Source of the DNA: a bacterium
GTDB lineage: Bacteria; Bacillota; Bacilli; Lactobacillales; Streptococcaceae
Reading direction: 5' to 3'
Assembly (NCBI GenBank): GCA_905221235.1
Contig: CAJNCJ010000001.1
Location: 1-64,000, forward strand
DNA length: 64,000 nucleotides
A program made the position numbers and the translations under genes. The notes below the pieces were generated by a model. The model was given only the letters and a program-made list of their open reading frames with translations. It did not search any database and had not been told where the DNA came from. Below are positions 1 through 8,329 of this stretch, in pieces. Within the stretch, counting starts at the first letter, position 1. Every line of letters begins with the position of its first letter.

Positions 1-251
1 TAACCTTTAACCCCATTCAAACGTCTCACACTAACTTCCACCATAGCGGAACTTAATCTGAAACGCTTTCAGATGAGAGGATTTTGTGCGCTCTTTTTTT
101 CGATTCATTTTGGCTACAAAAGCGATGAAATCAAGCATGATTAAAACCAGTGGAAGTTACCCTGACACGGATTTCCAATGTTTTTTAGGATTTTTATCAG
201 ACTAACTTCCACTTGGATTAGCAGTGGAACTTAGTTTGGGAATTTACCATG
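1..251. other. Gene-free left edge with two related inverted-repeat segments
   Basis: No convincing coding region is seen here. The stretch around 28-60 (ACTAACTTCCACC ... GCGGAACTTAATC) is echoed at about 203-238 (ACTAACTTCCACT ... AGTGGAACTTAGT). In the second copy the two arms pair at 12 of 13 positions. This could be the end of a mobile or repeat element extending past the left edge, or a transcription terminator of the unseen neighbour. I cannot assign it to a named IS. Confidence 0.35.
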
Positions 252-273
252 AAAAAAGAAGCCTTTCGGCTTC
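252..273 (-). terminator. Terminator of the AcuB-like gene
   Basis: On the minus strand GAAGCC-GAAA-GGCTTC is followed by a T tract, immediately downstream of the stop codon at 279. This is a classic intrinsic terminator with a GNRA-type loop. Confidence 0.8.
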
Positions 274-278
274 CCTTC

Positions 279-935
279 TTACAAGACTTTTGCTGAAGTA
301 CGAGTGATTTCTTCTACTTGAATATTCTCTGATTCAAATTTTTCTTTCAAGGCTGGTAAATCAATTGATCCCTCGATTTGAACTTCGATAATCACCTTAC
401 CATCTTTACGCGGAATATTTACTGTATGGGAAATATTCAAATTTTCTTCAACGATTAGAGAAACAATCTTTCCGAGTACACCAACTTCATTTTCCGTAAC
501 AAAGCGCACACGAATTCCTTCTTCACCATAACCAGCAATTTCAAGAAAGGCTTGGAAAACGTCACGATCCGTAATAACACCATAGACTTGATGGTTATCA
601 ACGACAGGAAGAATACCAATCTTGTTTTTCAACATCAGATAAGTTGCATCCTCTAGACTCGCATAGCCAGAGACAGTGACAACATCGCGAATCATGACAT
701 CTTTTACTTTTGTCTTATTCAGAAGATAATTCATCTCATAGATAGAAAGACTTGTTGCCTTGGATGGACTAGCTTGCGCAATGGTTCCCTCAGTCACCAA
801 ACCAACCAATTGATCATTTTCGATAACAGGCAAACGGTGCAACCCTTGCTCTCTCATCAAATCTGCTGCATGAGATACTGTTGTATCTGGACTAATATAA
901 ACTACCTTGCGGGTCATAAAATCTTTAACTGCCAT
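279..935 (-). CDS. acuB: CBS-CBS-ACT domain protein (AcuB-like)
   Basis: A 218-residue cytosolic protein with two CBS motifs (about residues 1-60 and 75-135, a Bateman pair) followed by a C-terminal ACT-like domain (about 138-210, beginning IRVRFVTENEVGVLGKI). This CBS-CBS-ACT order is that of the AcuB family, first named from the Bacillus acetoin-utilisation cluster. Bateman pairs usually sense adenine nucleotides and ACT domains usually bind amino acids. No acetoin genes lie beside it; the neighbour is the liv branched-chain amino acid transporter, which fits an amino-acid-sensing role, but that is inference. The ATG at 935 has AAGGAGAA upstream. The symbol reflects family membership, not demonstrated function. 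Confidence 0.8.
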   Translation of the reverse strand: MAVKDFMTRKVVYISPDTTVSHAADLMREQGLHRLPVIENDQLVGLVTEGTIAQASPSKATSLSIYEMNYLLNKTKVKDVMIRDVVTVSGYASLEDATYLMLKNKIGILPVVDNHQVYGVITDRDVFQAFLEIAGYGEEGIRVRFVTENEVGVLGKIVSLIVEENLNISHTVNIPRKDGKVIIEVQIEGSIDLPALKEKFESENIQVEEITRTSAKVL

Positions 936-1133
936 GAGACTTCTCCTTTTCTATTCTTATCTCTATTATACAATCTTTTTGTAAATCTATCAAACGCTTA
1001 CATTTCTTTTTCAAAATTCAGAAAAGTATGAATAAGCTAGCAAAAAGAGCTCTGAAATCGAGCTCTGTAAATGAAGGTAAAAAACGTTTCATTCGATTTT
1101 TTCAATTATTAGAAATTCATCTTTTAATGTAGA

Positions 1134-1352
1134 TAAAGATTGCTTTGCAATCTCTATCCGCAACCTAAACTAGTCTCCCAGACTATGCGAAGATTGCTTA
1201 CGCAATCTTCATCCACCGACTAAAACAATCCACTGGATTCTGATGATTGCTTCGCAATCTCTATCTGCCGACTAAAAAGGTCCCCCGGACTATTAATGGT
1301 GATTACTTCGTAATCCTCCTCCACCGACTAAAACAATCCACTGGATTGTTTT
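1134..1352 (-). repeat. Tandem hairpin repeats downstream of livF
   Basis: About four imperfect units of about 55 bp follow livF. Each contains a small hairpin of the type ATTGC-TTCG-GCAAT plus a second hairpin of the type CAATCC-NNN-GGATTG, separated by ATCCACCGACTAAAA-like linkers. The copy nearest livF (1330-1352) is the most perfect, with arms AAAACAATCCA and TGGATTGTTTT, and overlaps the livF stop; it probably works as the transcription terminator. The rest of the 936-1350 gap holds the AcuB promoter region and nothing else recognisable. Confidence 0.7.
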
Positions 1353-2061
1353 AGCCACCTAGATATGCTTTTCTGACTTCTTCTGATGAGGCGAGTTCTT
1401 TTCCTGTTCCTGATAGAACGATTTTTCCTGTTTCCAGTACATAACCTCGGTCAGAGATTGCGAGTGCCTTATTGGCATTTTGTTCAATCAAGAGGACAGT
1501 TGTTCCTTGCTTCTGGATATCTTGAATGATATCAAAAATCTCTTGGATAAAGATTGGGGCAAGTCCCATTGATGGTTCATCTAAAAGAAGAAGTTTCGGT
1601 GTTGACATAAGAGCGCGTCCCATGGCAAGCATTTGTTGTTCCCCTCCTGAAAGAGTGGCTGCATCTTGGTTCTTCCGTTCTTCAAGACGTGGGAAACGTG
1701 AGAAAACTTTCTTCAAATTAGCTTGATTTTCTTCACGATTTTTCTTTAAGAAAGCACCCATTTCTAGATTTTCCATAACTGTCAATCCAGGGAAGACGTG
1801 GCGTCCTTCTGGCACTTGTGAAAGACCACCTGCCACGATTTTTTGAGCTGGCATTTTTTGGATTTCTTGACCTAAAAATTCAATCTTTCCTGAACTTGGT
1901 CGAACCAAACCAGACAAGGTACGGAGAATGGTTGTCTTACCTGCACCATTGGCACCGATAAGGGAAACAACTTCTCCTTCATTAACTTCAAAGCTTACAT
2001 CACGGACTGCTTGGATCATGCCGTAATGCACAGAAAGATTATCAACTTTTAACATAGACAT
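1351..2061 (-). CDS. livF: Branched-chain amino acid ABC transporter ATPase LivF
   Basis: A 236-residue ATP-binding subunit of a HAAT-family importer. Walker A GANGAGKTT lies near residue 37, the signature LSGGEQQ near 140, and Walker B LLLLDEPS just after. It is the last gene of livJ-livH-livM-livG-livF, the standard order, and overlaps the livG stop by one base (ATGs and stops interlocked), so translation is probably coupled. With LivG it forms the nucleotide-binding pair that drives Leu/Ile/Val uptake through LivH-LivM. Length and motifs are normal for the family. Confidence 0.95.
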   Translation of the reverse strand: MSMLKVDNLSVHYGMIQAVRDVSFEVNEGEVVSLIGANGAGKTTILRTLSGLVRPSSGKIEFLGQEIQKMPAQKIVAGGLSQVPEGRHVFPGLTVMENLEMGAFLKKNREENQANLKKVFSRFPRLEERKNQDAATLSGGEQQMLAMGRALMSTPKLLLLDEPSMGLAPIFIQEIFDIIQDIQKQGTTVLLIEQNANKALAISDRGYVLETGKIVLSGTGKELASSEEVRKAYLGG

Positions 2062-2825
2062 TAGGCTTCACCTCCTAGATAAGCTTCGATAACGCGTTTA
2101 TTGGTCTTAATTTCGTCTGGAGTTCCCTGAGCAATCAAACGACCGTATTCAAGTACATAGATACGTTCTGTTACTTCCATGACCAGATTCATATCGTGTT
2201 CAATCAGCATAATCGTAATCTTAAATTCATCTTTGATACGACGAATTAACTCAGTCAATTCAGCAGTTTCCTGTGGGTTCATACCTGCTGCTGGTTCATC
2301 TAAAAAGAGAATTTTAGGTTCCGTAGCAAGGGCACGAACAATTTCCAAACGACGTTGTTGTCCGTAGGCAAGATTTTTAGCAAGAGTTTCTGCATCTCCA
2401 TCTAAATCAAAGATTTTCAGCAATTCCAAAGCCTTAACCTTTAATTCTTTTTCACTCTTGTAAAAAGCTGGTAAGCGTAAGAAACTAGCAAAAACATGTT
2501 GTTTGTGATGGTTGCCAAAGGCAATCAAAACATTGTCCAAAACGGTTAAATCTTTAAAGAGACGGATATTTTGGAAAGTACGTCCAAGTCCCAAAGAAGC
2601 AATCTTATATGGTGCCTTTCCATTTAAAAGGTGACTATCAAGGGTAACAGTTCCCTCACTTGGTTCATAAACACCCGTCAAGAGGTTGAAAAGAGTGGTT
2701 TTCCCAGCTCCGTTTGGACCGATTAGTCCAACCAATTCCCCTTCGTTCAATTCAAGAGTCACATCTCCAACAGCTGTTAGACCGCCAAAATGTTTGGTTA
2801 ACTGTTTTACTTCAAGTAATGCCAT
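2061..2825 (-). CDS. livG: Branched-chain amino acid ABC transporter ATPase LivG
   Basis: A 254-residue ATPase with Walker A GPNGAGKTT near residue 36, the LivG-type signature AYGQQRRLE and Walker B KILFLDEPAAG. LivG proteins differ from LivF in carrying a longer insert after Walker A, visible here (residues about 80-125). It overlaps livM by one base at 2825 and livF by one base at 2061. It energises Leu/Ile/Val import together with LivF on the cytoplasmic face of the membrane. Confidence 0.95.
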   Translation of the reverse strand: MALLEVKQLTKHFGGLTAVGDVTLELNEGELVGLIGPNGAGKTTLFNLLTGVYEPSEGTVTLDSHLLNGKAPYKIASLGLGRTFQNIRLFKDLTVLDNVLIAFGNHHKQHVFASFLRLPAFYKSEKELKVKALELLKIFDLDGDAETLAKNLAYGQQRRLEIVRALATEPKILFLDEPAAGMNPQETAELTELIRRIKDEFKITIMLIEHDMNLVMEVTERIYVLEYGRLIAQGTPDEIKTNKRVIEAYLGGEA

Positions 2826-3781
2826 TAGTTTTGTTCCTCCTTCTTAGATTTTTTAAAGAAACGTGATAGGCTCAACTCCCATGTTCCAAGGAGTCCACCT
2901 GGTCTGAAAATCATTACCAATACCAAGGCCAAAGCGTAAATAATCATACGCACGCTAGCAACATCTTGGAGAAGCATATTCAAAATTCCAAGGACAATTG
3001 CTGAAACAATTGCACCTGTAATGGAACCAAGTCCACCAAATACAACAATAATCAAAACGTTGATTGAGTTGATGAAGGTGTAATCTTTCGGTACAACAGA
3101 GCCGATAAATCCTGCCTGAAGTGACCCTGCAATACTTGCAGTAATGGCTCCAAAGACAAAAGCGATGATTTTAATTTTAGTCGTATTAACCCCAACTGAC
3201 TCAGCAGCGATTTCATCTTCACGAACAGAGAGAGTTGAACGACCAATTGGACTACGCAAGAAGTTCAAGGTTGCAATGGTTGTAATCACGACAAAGAAGT
3301 AAACCATTTGCCAAGTTGTAAAGTTAGGAATCCCTAAGATACCTGCCGCACCATTTGTAAGACTTCCGCCATTGATGATAAAGATACGGATAATTTCAGA
3401 AACACCAAGAGTCGCTACCGCAAGATAGTCCCCCTTCAAGCGTAAAGTTGGAATTCCGACAAGCAAGGCAACTGCTCCTGAAAGTAAAGCCCCTACAATC
3501 ATAGCTCCAAAGAAGGCACCGTAGGTTGGTGATTTAGAACCAATAATAGCTGCTGCATAGGCACCAATCGCCATGAAACCAGCATGACCAAGTGAAAATT
3601 GACCTGAAAAACCAACGATTAAGTTGAGACCAACAGCCAGAATAATATTAATTCCGATTTGTTGTAAAATCTGTACATAGAATAGATTGAGTACTCCGAC
3701 TGAAACCAGTACACTAATCAAGCCATAGCCAGCTAACAAAAGGAGTAACCATAGAATATTAACTTTTAAATTTTCTTTCAT
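2825..3781 (-). CDS. livM: Branched-chain amino acid ABC transporter permease LivM
   Basis: A 318-residue, very hydrophobic integral membrane protein with roughly eight to nine predicted helices. It contains the LivM hallmark GLNLIVGFSGQFSLGHAGFMAIGAY (about residues 50-75; core GQFSLGHAGF) and the coupling-loop region REDEIAAESVGVN that contacts the ATPases. The last residues are a Lys/Glu-rich cytoplasmic tail. It pairs with LivH. The start at 3781 follows livH by 3 bp and has an AAGGTG-type ribosome-binding site inside the end of livH. Confidence 0.94.
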   Translation of the reverse strand: MKENLKVNILWLLLLLAGYGLISVLVSVGVLNLFYVQILQQIGINIILAVGLNLIVGFSGQFSLGHAGFMAIGAYAAAIIGSKSPTYGAFFGAMIVGALLSGAVALLVGIPTLRLKGDYLAVATLGVSEIIRIFIINGGSLTNGAAGILGIPNFTTWQMVYFFVVITTIATLNFLRSPIGRSTLSVREDEIAAESVGVNTTKIKIIAFVFGAITASIAGSLQAGFIGSVVPKDYTFINSINVLIIVVFGGLGSITGAIVSAIVLGILNMLLQDVASVRMIIYALALVLVMIFRPGGLLGTWELSLSRFFKKSKKEEQN

Positions 3782-3784
3782 CGT

Positions 3785-4663
3785 TTACACCTTCTCTTTC
3801 ACATTTTTACCAAGGATACCAGCTGGGCGAACAATCAAGATCAACAACAAGATTCCATAAACAATGGCATCACGGAAGTCTGACATTCCAAAGGCTGTCG
3901 CAAAGGTTTCCAATAGACCAATCACAAAACCACCCAGAGCCGCACCAGGAATGATTCCGATACCACCAAGTACTGCGGCAACGAAAGACTTAAGACCTGG
4001 AGTAACCCCCATCAAAGGCTCAAGAGAGTTATAATAGAGGGCAATCAGAACACCAGCCGCACCCGCAAGAGCTGAACCCAAAGCGAAGGTAAAGCTGATA
4101 GTACGGTTTACATTAATCCCCATCAATTGCGCCGCATCGCTATCTACGGATACCGCACGCATGGCTTTCCCCATCTTGGTCTTTTGAACAATAACTTGTA
4201 ACAAAATCATCAAAATCAAGGAGATTGCTAAGATCATTAACTGTACATTCGTTAAGCTAATTGGTCCCAAATCATAGCGAACTGTTTGAATCGCTTGAGG
4301 GAAGGCACGAGTATTAGCACCAACCAGATAGACCATGCCATACTCCAATAAGAAAGAAACCCCAATAGCTGTAATCAAAACAGCAATACGAGTAGAGTGA
4401 CGTAAAGGTCGGTAAGCAAGGAACTCAATCACGACACCAAGAATGGATGTCGCTAGCATAGCTACAATAAGAGCTACAAAGAAATTCATTTGGAAAGAAT
4501 TAATCAAGAAATAACCGATAAAGGCTCCCATCATATAAATATCACCGTGGGCGAAGTTGATGAGCTTGATAATTCCGTAAACCATGGTATATCCTAGGGC
4601 TAACAGCGCATAAACACTACCTAGAATCAAACCATTTACTAGTTGTTGGAGCATAAGATTCAC
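3785..4663 (-). CDS. livH: Branched-chain amino acid ABC transporter permease LivH
   Basis: A 292-residue membrane permease of the LivH type. The N-terminal helix contains LINFAHGDIYMMGAF (about residues 34-48), and the ATPase-coupling segment is AMRAVSVDSDAAQLMGINV. It is separated from livJ by about 106 bp that contain two hairpins, whereas livH, M, G and F are packed with 0-3 bp gaps. That fits separate dosage control of the binding protein. Confidence 0.94.
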   Translation of the reverse strand: MNLMLQQLVNGLILGSVYALLALGYTMVYGIIKLINFAHGDIYMMGAFIGYFLINSFQMNFFVALIVAMLATSILGVVIEFLAYRPLRHSTRIAVLITAIGVSFLLEYGMVYLVGANTRAFPQAIQTVRYDLGPISLTNVQLMILAISLILMILLQVIVQKTKMGKAMRAVSVDSDAAQLMGINVNRTISFTFALGSALAGAAGVLIALYYNSLEPLMGVTPGLKSFVAAVLGGIGIIPGAALGGFVIGLLETFATAFGMSDFRDAIVYGILLLILIVRPAGILGKNVKEKV

Positions 4664-4723
4664 TCTTTCTATTTATAATTTCGAGGGTTTTCCCTCATTT
4701 TTTGATAGGTTCTTAAACATCGA

Positions 4724-4759
4724 AACAGGGAGTGAGTCCGAGGCTCATTCCCTATTTCA
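4724..4759 (-). terminator. Intercistronic hairpin between livJ and livH
   Basis: On the minus strand, arms AAATAGGGAATGAG and CTCACTCCCTGTTT enclose a 7-nt loop just after livJ. The following T tract is weak. A partial terminator or a 3' stabiliser of livJ mRNA is likely, allowing more binding protein than permease. A second small hairpin (GAGGG-AAAA-CCCTC) lies at about 4682-4698. Confidence 0.55.
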
Positions 4760-4769
4760 ACATTTTCTA

Positions 4770-5930
4770 TTATGGTTTTACAACTTCTGCTGCTTCAACC
4801 TTACCATTGTTCATGGTCATCATGTAAGCAGTTTTGACTGTGTTGTGGTCTGCATCGAAGCTTGTTTGACCAGTTACACCTTCAAAATCTTTTGTTTTAG
4901 CAAGGTTATCCTTGATTTCGCCAGAGTTTTTAGCACCTTTTGCTGCGTTTGCTACAAGGTGAACTGAGTCATAAGCCAAGGCTGCAAATGTTGAAGGCTC
5001 TTCGTTGTACTTAGCACGGTAAGCATCAAGGAAGGCTTTTGCTTTAGCCGAAACTTCTACAGTAGTTGAGAAGCCTGAGATAAAGTAGATGTTTGAAGCT
5101 TTTTCAGCAGTTGCTTGTTGTACAAACTCGTCACCGTTGAATCCATCACCACCAACGATTGGTTTGTCAATTCCCATACCACGCGCTTGGTTTACAATTT
5201 TACCAGCTTCAGTGTAGTAACCAGGGACGATGATAGCATCAAAGTCTTTCCCTTTCATTTTTGTAAGGGCTGCTTGGAAGTCTGTGTCACCTGCTACGAA
5301 AGTCTCATCTGCAACGATTTCACCTTTATAAGCTTCACGGAAGGCTTTGGCAATACCTTTAGCATAGTCACTGGCATTGTCAGTGTAAAGAACAACTTTC
5401 TTAGCTTGCAATTTATCAGAAACATAGTTTGAGATAATTTTTCCTTGGAAGCTATCTTGGAAAGTTCCGATAAAGAGGTAATCTTGACCTTTAGTCAATC
5501 CATCTTGAGTCGCACTTGGTGAGATCAATGGAACACCTGCTTTTGTAGCGTTCGCTACCGCAGCTGCAGTTGCACCAGATGTCGCAGGTCCTACGATTGC
5601 TGATACTTTAGATTGAGTTACAAGGTTAGTTGTTACTGAAGCAGCCTCTGCTGTTTCAGATTTGTTATCTTTATCGACTACTTCGATTTGTTTTCCATCG
5701 ATACCACCTGCTGCATTGATTTCATCAACAGCAAGTTGGGCACCTTTTTGTTCAGATGTTCCGTAGGCTGCTACGGCACCAGTTTCTTCGAAGTTAAATC
5801 CGATTTTGATTGTCTTTTCATCTACTGAGTTACCAGCAGCGTTTGACGCTCCAGACTTCACTTCTCCACAGGCTGCAAGAAGTGCTACACTTGCAAGCGC
5901 CACAAACGATAGGGCAAATTTTTTCTTCAT
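4770..5930 (-). CDS. livJ: Branched-chain amino acid-binding lipoprotein LivJ
   Basis: A 386-residue type-I periplasmic-binding-fold lipoprotein. The signal peptide ends in the lipobox LLAAC with the lipidated Cys at residue 21. The mature part shows the LivJ-type features KIGFNFEETGAVAAYGTSEQKGAQLAVDEIN and IVGPATSGATAAA. It captures Leu/Ile/Val outside the membrane and delivers them to LivHM. It is the first gene of the liv operon. The start at 5930 has a clear AAGGAGAC ribosome-binding site, and the promoter upstream contains a near-perfect CodY box. Confidence 0.95.
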   Translation of the reverse strand: MKKKFALSFVALASVALLAACGEVKSGASNAAGNSVDEKTIKIGFNFEETGAVAAYGTSEQKGAQLAVDEINAAGGIDGKQIEVVDKDNKSETAEAASVTTNLVTQSKVSAIVGPATSGATAAAVANATKAGVPLISPSATQDGLTKGQDYLFIGTFQDSFQGKIISNYVSDKLQAKKVVLYTDNASDYAKGIAKAFREAYKGEIVADETFVAGDTDFQAALTKMKGKDFDAIIVPGYYTEAGKIVNQARGMGIDKPIVGGDGFNGDEFVQQATAEKASNIYFISGFSTTVEVSAKAKAFLDAYRAKYNEEPSTFAALAYDSVHLVANAAKGAKNSGEIKDNLAKTKDFEGVTGQTSFDADHNTVKTAYMMTMNNGKVEAAEVVKP

Positions 5931-5971
5931 CTTTTTTGTCTCCTTATTTCTTAAATAAATAGCATGTTAAG

Positions 5972-6000
5972 AATATACCGAATTATCAGAAAATTGTCAA
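5972..6000 (-). promoter_or_regulatory. livJ promoter with embedded CodY box
   Basis: Reading the minus strand, TTGACA (6000-5995), a 17-nt spacer and TATATT (5977-5972) form a near-consensus sigma-A promoter. The 15-mer at 5981-5995 reads AATTTTCTGATAATT on the minus strand, one mismatch from the CodY consensus AATTTTCWGAAAATT. It fills the spacer and touches the -35 box. CodY represses amino-acid uptake genes when branched-chain amino acids and GTP are plentiful, so this is a direct feedback site. Confidence 0.85.
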
Positions 6001-6284
6001 CACTTTTCTTGAACTTTTTCGATGATAACGTTTTCCTCTCGATAAAGATTGCCCACAAAGGGTGTTTCCAGCTCTTGGATATGACAAACTCTGACTTTTT
6101 TTATAAATTTTTCCTTGCTCAAGCGCCCGACCAATTGCTCCACTTCTTGAGTTGGAACATAGAGTTGTAAGTAACGATGTTTCTTGGAATGATAGGTAAT
6201 ATCTCCATAATCCTGCAGTTTTTTGGCATCACGATTATAGTAAAGATAGATAATCAAGCCAGATCGATTGACTTTTTCAAACAT
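5997..6284 (-). CDS. DUF2129 (YlbG/UPF0298) family protein
   Basis: A 95-residue cytosolic protein beginning [19 protein letters not shown], with LYVPTQEV and the conserved NLYREENV near the C-terminus. This is the pattern of the Firmicutes YlbG family (DUF2129), whose molecular function is not established. The end of the gene overlaps the livJ -35 region by a few bases, so its terminator must lie within or beyond the livJ promoter. It sits between clpP and livJ, as it does in pneumococci. Confidence 0.8.
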   Translation of the reverse strand: MFEKVNRSGLIIYLYYNRDAKKLQDYGDITYHSKKHRYLQLYVPTQEVEQLVGRLSKEKFIKKVRVCHIQELETPFVGNLYREENVIIEKVQEKC

Positions 6285-6323
6285 GATAAATCCTCTTTCT
6301 AAGAAATCTCTCCCTATTATACC

Positions 6324-6352
6324 AAAAAAAGCAAACCCAGTCGAGTTTGCCT
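6324..6352 (-). terminator. clpP terminator
   Basis: Minus-strand GCAAAC-N8-GTTTGC followed by seven T residues, starting about 11 bp after the clpP stop. Confidence 0.85.
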
Positions 6353-6362
6353 TATTTCATCA

Positions 6363-6953
6363 TTAGTTCAATGAATTGTTGGCCATGATTTCATCAATAA
6401 AGCCATATTCAAGTGTTTCTTGGGCGCTCATCCAGTTATCGCGTTCTGCATCTGCATGAACTTTTTCAATTGACTGACCTGAATTTTCAGCCAAGATTTT
6501 TTCCAAGGTGTTACGAGTTTTAAGCAAGTGTTCTGCAGCGATAGCCATATCAGTTTGTTGAGTACCACCACCTGTACCACCCATTGGTTGGTGAATCATA
6601 TACTCTGCATTTGGAAGCATGAAACGTTTGCCTTTTGCTCCACTTGATGCGATGACAGTACCCATAGATGCCGCCATACCCATCACGATAGTTTGGACAT
6701 CTGCCTTGATAAAGTTCATGGTATCAACGATTGCCAAACCAGCTGAAACAGAACCACCAGGTGTATTGACATAAAGGTAAATATCTTTTGTACTATCTTG
6801 GGCATCTAAGAAAAGCAATTGGGCAATAACAGAGTTAGCCATATTGTCTTCTACTGGACCTGTCAGCATGATGATGCGGTCTTTGAGAAGACGTGAGTAA
6901 ATATCGTAGGAACGTTCTCCACGGCTTGTTTGTTCAATAACTACAGGAATCAT
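6363..6953 (-). CDS. clpP: ATP-dependent Clp protease proteolytic subunit
   Basis: A 196-residue serine peptidase (S14). The nucleophile is Ser96 in GMAASMG, the His is His121 in YMIHQP, and NTPGGSV forms the handle region. ClpP forms a double heptamer and works with ClpC, ClpE, ClpL or ClpX to degrade misfolded and regulatory proteins; in pneumococci it affects heat tolerance and competence. It is monocistronic here, with its own promoter under a CtsR operator and its own terminator. The start at 6953 has AAAGGAGAAATGA upstream. Confidence 0.97.
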   Translation of the reverse strand: MIPVVIEQTSRGERSYDIYSRLLKDRIIMLTGPVEDNMANSVIAQLLFLDAQDSTKDIYLYVNTPGGSVSAGLAIVDTMNFIKADVQTIVMGMAASMGTVIASSGAKGKRFMLPNAEYMIHQPMGGTGGGTQQTDMAIAAEHLLKTRNTLEKILAENSGQSIEKVHADAERDNWMSAQETLEYGFIDEIMANNSLN

Positions 6954-7007
6954 TCATTTCTCCTTTTGAGTTTTATTTTTGTTGGTCAAATGACTGAAGA
7001 TAAGACT

Positions 7008-7037
7008 ATTATAATATCTTGGTCAAAAAAGGTCAAA
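7008..7037 (-). promoter_or_regulatory. clpP promoter with CtsR operator
   Basis: On the plus strand 7021-7037 reads GGTCAAA-AAA-GGTCAAA, the canonical CtsR heptad direct repeat. On the minus strand TTGACC (7036-7031), 17 nt and TATAAT (7013-7008) form the promoter, so CtsR would cover the -35 element and spacer. CtsR is the class-III heat-shock repressor of low-GC Gram-positives. Confidence 0.92.
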
Positions 7038-7125
7038 TTTTTGCTCTGTTTTCATCAGACAGAAACAAAAATTCAACCTCCTTCCAAGACTGGAAATTCT
7101 TTTCCAAGTCAATCTCTTTTTAATT

Positions 7126-7755
7126 TTATTTTGTACCGAACAAGCGGTCTCCAGCATCTCCAAGACCTGGAACGATATAACCGTGTTCGTTCAAACGTTC
7201 ATCCAAGGCTGCTGTAAAGATTTCTACATCTGGATGAGCTTCTTGAAGGGCTTTAACACCTTCTGGAGCAGATACAAGGCAGACAAACTTGATATTTGAT
7301 GCGCCACGTTTTTTAAGAGAATCAACAGCCAAGATTGCTGAGCCACCTGTTGCCAACATTGGGTCTACGACAAAAATTTGACGTTGGTCAATATCCTCAG
7401 GCAATTTCACCAAGTACTCAACTGGTTGAAGGGTTTCTTCATCACGGTACATACCGATGTGGCCAACTTTAGCAGCTGGAACCAAGCTCAAGAGACCATC
7501 AACCATCCCGATACCTGCACGTAAGATTGGAACGATGGCCAATTTCTTACCAGCCAATTGTTTTTGAACTGTTTTTGTAATTGGTGTTTCGATTTCCACA
7601 TCTTCTAGTGGAAGATCACGAAGTACTTCATACCCCATCAACATTGCAATCTCATCTACTAGCTCACGAAAAGCTTTTGTAGAAGTATCTGTACGACGCA
7701 AGATTGACAATTTGTGTTGAATCAGTGGATGATTAATAACTTCAATTTTTCCCAT
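7126..7755 (-). CDS. upp: Uracil phosphoribosyltransferase
   Basis: A 209-residue enzyme making UMP from uracil and PRPP. The PRPP loop is [11 protein letters not shown], and the uracil-binding C-terminal region is [18 protein letters not shown] use the ATG at 7755 (MGKIEV...) rather than an in-frame start 7 codons upstream, because AAGGA lies a correct distance before 7755 and 209 residues is the family norm. It supports pyrimidine salvage alongside the de novo genes pyrFE at 34.8-36.2 kb. Confidence 0.96.
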   Translation of the reverse strand: MGKIEVINHPLIQHKLSILRRTDTSTKAFRELVDEIAMLMGYEVLRDLPLEDVEIETPITKTVQKQLAGKKLAIVPILRAGIGMVDGLLSLVPAAKVGHIGMYRDEETLQPVEYLVKLPEDIDQRQIFVVDPMLATGGSAILAVDSLKKRGASNIKFVCLVSAPEGVKALQEAHPDVEIFTAALDERLNEHGYIVPGLGDAGDRLFGTK

Positions 7756-7793
7756 TTTTGGAATTCCTTCTTTCAATTTATTCTTCTTATTAT

Positions 7794-7832
7794 ACCAAAA
7801 AACGGTTTAAAAATCTTTCTAAACCATTTATT
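7794..7832 (-). terminator. Terminator after the dCMP deaminase gene
   Basis: Minus-strand AAATGGTTTA and TAAACCGTTT arms with a 10-nt loop and a T tract, between the deaminase stop (7844) and the upp start. Confidence 0.7.
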
Positions 7833-7843
7833 TTTGATAATTT

Positions 7844-8311
7844 TTACATTAAATCTGCCTCTTTAAGAGCTGCCTGTACGGTCTCAAGTGGTAAATGGGT
7901 CAATTCTGTCCCTTTTTCTTGATAAAGGTATTGGGCATAGTCATCCATTCGGTACTGGTTAATATAAACCACGCGCTTGCAACCAACCTGGAGCAATTGT
8001 TTCGTGCAATTCAGACAAGGAAAATGGGTTACATAGGCCGTAAAACCTTTAGGAACACCACGTTCAGCACCTTGGAGAATGGCATTAACCTCAGCGTGAA
8101 GGGTGCGAACACAGTGGCCTTCAATGACCAGACATTCATGGTCAATACAATGCTCAGTCCCTGACACCGAACCATTGTAACCAGTGGAAATAACCTTATT
8201 ATCCTTTACCAGAATTGCGCCCACTTTGGCACGTTTACAAGTGGAACGATTGGCAATCAGTAGGGCTTGGGCTGCAAAATACTCATCCCAGGCCAGTCTT
8301 TTTTCAGTCAT
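7844..8311 (-). CDS. dCMP deaminase / ComEB-type zinc deaminase
   Basis: A 155-residue cytidine/deoxycytidylate deaminase-fold protein. Zinc ligands and the catalytic Glu are visible as TLHAEVNAI and PCLNCTKQL. The N-terminal WDEYF and ANRSTCKRAKVGAI motifs are typical of dCMP deaminases (the ComEB name comes from its position in the Bacillus comE operon). It would convert dCMP to dUMP, the substrate of the thymidylate synthase also in this window (58.4 kb). It lies 19 bp downstream of the TetR gene, probably in the same transcript. Confidence 0.88.
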   Translation of the reverse strand: MTEKRLAWDEYFAAQALLIANRSTCKRAKVGAILVKDNKVISTGYNGSVSGTEHCIDHECLVIEGHCVRTLHAEVNAILQGAERGVPKGFTAYVTHFPCLNCTKQLLQVGCKRVVYINQYRMDDYAQYLYQEKGTELTHLPLETVQAALKEADLM

Positions 8312-8329
8312 ATCTCTTCTCCTTTTTCT

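Noticed and set aside
1134..1352. Repeat units considered as a CRISPR array or BOX
   Set aside because: There are no unique spacers of equal length and no BOX end sequences; the units are hairpin pairs.
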